Shown piece after piece: positions 63,060 through 64,000 of a stretch of 64,000 nucleotides of DNA. The notes beneath the pieces were generated by a model that did no database searches, had not been told where the DNA came from, and saw only the letters and a list, made by a program, of their open reading frames with translations. The stretch is from an uncultured Caulobacterales bacterium. Its GTDB lineage: Bacteria > Pseudomonadota > Alphaproteobacteria > Caulobacterales > Caulobacteraceae. The position numbers and the translations under genes were made by a program. Positions within the stretch are counted from its first letter, which is position 1. Each line of letters starts with the position of its first letter. The stretch is from contig CAIOYC010000037.1 in NCBI GenBank assembly GCA_903862425.1, positions 62,001 through 126,000 of the forward strand, given 5' to 3'.

Positions 63060-63649
63060 GTGCTCGCCAGTCCACGCTGACGCAGAGCGTGGAGCAGTCC
63101 CAGCAGGGGCAGGCCGAGAATGGCGAAGTGGTCGCCCTCGATCCGTTCGAACAACTGCACGCCCAACCCCTCGATCCGATAGCCCCCCACCGATCCCAGC
63201 ACCGACGAACCTTCGCTCGCCAGATAATCGTCGAGGAAGCCGTCGGAAAAGTCGCGCATGGTGAGGCGTACCGTCGCCACCTCCCGCCACGTCGCCTGGC
63301 CATTTTCCACCAGGACCAGGGCCGCATGAAGCTTGTGCGTCTGGCCGCGCAGCCGCGTGAGTTGGCGGCGCAAATCCTCCAGATCGACGGGCTTGTCGAA
63401 GGCCTCGTCATCGAATTCCAGGGTCTGGTCGCAGCCAAGGGTCGGTGCGCGGGTCCTCGCCCACCCGGCGTGAGCCTTGAGTTCGGCCAGGGCGTCGGCG
63501 AGATCGCGCGGAGACAGGCCGTCATGTCGGAACGCCGCCTTGGCCGCGTCCTCATCGACGTTGGGGGCCACGGCCTCGAACGCGACGCCCGCCTGCTCAA
63601 GTACCCGCCGCCGGGTGGGGCTTGTGGAGGCCAGGACCAGACGGCTCAC
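63056..63649 (-). CDS. maf: Maf-like nucleotide pyrophosphatase
   Basis: This 197-residue house-cleaning nucleotide pyrophosphatase starts at GTG 63649, which overlaps the ppsR stop as GTGA. Family motifs are LVLASTSPTRRRVLEQAGVAF, GCDQTLEFDDEAFDKPVDLEDLRRQLTRLRGQTHKLH and SSVLGSVGGYRIEGLGVQLFERIEGDHFAILGLPLLGLL. Maf proteins remove non-canonical or modified nucleotides and delay division in some bacteria. It belongs to ppsR-maf-aroE-coaE-dnaQ. Confidence 0.93.
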   Translation of the reverse strand: MSRLVLASTSPTRRRVLEQAGVAFEAVAPNVDEDAAKAAFRHDGLSPRDLADALAELKAHAGWARTRAPTLGCDQTLEFDDEAFDKPVDLEDLRRQLTRLRGQTHKLHAALVLVENGQATWREVATVRLTMRDFSDGFLDDYLASEGSSVLGSVGGYRIEGLGVQLFERIEGDHFAILGLPLLGLLHALRQRGLAST

Positions 63650-64000
63650 GGCAGAACTCCGCCCGCGGCCGGCGGAGGAGGCGTGCCTGCTACCGGACCG
63701 GTCATAAGCGCCGCCACCTTGCGGGCGTTGAGCAGATTGATCACCGCCGCCGCCGTTTCCTCCACCGACCGGCGGGTCACGTCGATCACCGGCCATTCGT
63801 GTCGTTCGAACATCCGGCGCGCGGCGATGATCTCCGCGCGCACTGCTTCGGCATCCACATAGTTGGTGCCCCGGTTCTCGTTCAGGGACAGCAGCCTATT
63901 ACGGCGTACCGACAACAGCCGCTCAGGCGAGACCATAAGGCCCACCACCAGCGGTTTCTTCACCTTGAACAGGGAATCCGGCGGGGCCACGCCGGGCGCC
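63646..64000 (-). CDS. Pyruvate phosphate dikinase/PEP synthase regulatory protein (DUF299), 3' part
   Basis: This is the C-terminal ~117 residues of a DUF299 bifunctional kinase/phosphotransferase that switches pyruvate phosphate dikinase or PEP synthase on and off. The visible part starts APGVAPPDSLFKVKKPLVVGL, then MVSPERLLSVRRNRLLSLNE, the basic motif of this family, and RHEWPVIDVTRRSVEETAAAVINLL. The N-terminus, including the P-loop, lies beyond the right edge. It is the first gene of the block ppsR-maf-aroE-coaE-dnaQ, which in Caulobacter starts at the replication origin. Confidence 0.92.
   Translation of the reverse strand, partial: APGVAPPDSLFKVKKPLVVGLMVSPERLLSVRRNRLLSLNENRGTNYVDAEAVRAEIIAARRMFERHEWPVIDVTRRSVEETAAAVINLLNARKVAALMTGPVAGTPPPPAAGGVLP

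Overview
The window is 64 kb of high-GC alphaproteobacterial chromosome, most likely from Caulobacterales (Caulobacter/Phenylobacterium relatives). This is inferred from the ppsR-maf-aroE-coaE-dnaQ block, the mnmE-mnmG-rsmG-parA-parB operon with parS sites, trpF-trpB-trpA-accD, rlmH-envC-ctpA and a GTTC-N7-GTTY LexA-type box at ruvCAB. Coding density is very high, no gene-free stretch exceeds about 210 bases, and I saw no rRNA, tRNA, CRISPR array or insertion sequence.

Layout. 1-23.4 kb is a surface-polysaccharide (O-antigen/LPS) region. It holds the end of gmd, several glycosyltransferases (one a three-domain 1178-residue enzyme), all four dTDP-rhamnose genes scattered over both strands (rmlA at 7.4-8.2 kb, rmlC-rmlB at 14.5-16.1 kb, rmlD at 22.6-23.4 kb), a Wzm/Wzt ABC exporter, an AlgX/AlgJ-like acyl-transfer protein, a methyltransferase, a DegT aminotransferase, and GDP-mannose genes. 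By eye, the first ~14 kb is richer in A+T than the rest. 23.4-31.8 kb has a heptose bisphosphate phosphatase, a CorA channel, a CPA2 antiporter, asparagine synthase with a glycosyltransferase, zwf and a VOC protein. 31.8-45.2 kb is mostly housekeeping: argG, an acyl-CoA dehydrogenase, GST, aqpZ, a Rieske oxygenase, an HWE-type kinase, rlmH-envC-ctpA, folC, nth and mscL. 45.2-50.3 kb has a hemerythrin/Rieske-like pair followed by trpF-trpB-trpA-accD. 50.3-56.8 kb is the chromosome-partition and tRNA-modification operon. 56.9-64 kb has a dienelactone hydrolase, a quinone oxidoreductase, ruvCAB, and dnaQ-coaE-aroE-maf-ppsR, which runs off the right edge. In Caulobacter the last block borders the replication origin, so an origin may lie just beyond the right edge.

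Most unusual points: argG carries an in-frame amber codon at a position normally encoding lysine; a Tat-type Rieske-like gene coupled to a hemerythrin gene has an in-frame ochre stop and has lost both cluster-ligand histidines; a methyltransferase has no ATG/GTG/TTG start upstream of its SAM motif and apparently uses CTG in a CTGA overlap, in a window where NTGA-coupled starts are the rule; the hemerythrin protein carries four 18-residue repeats; AccD lacks all zinc-ribbon cysteines; and there are exact and degenerate parS sites around mnmE plus a LexA-like box over the ruvCAB promoter.

Genes work together as follows. The AGE-family isomerase, ManC and Gmd feed GDP-mannose-derived sugars, and RmlABCD feeds dTDP-rhamnose, to the glycosyltransferases; Wzm/Wzt exports the polymer. 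ParA/ParB with parS segregate the chromosome near the origin, and RuvCAB resolves recombination intermediates, probably under SOS control.
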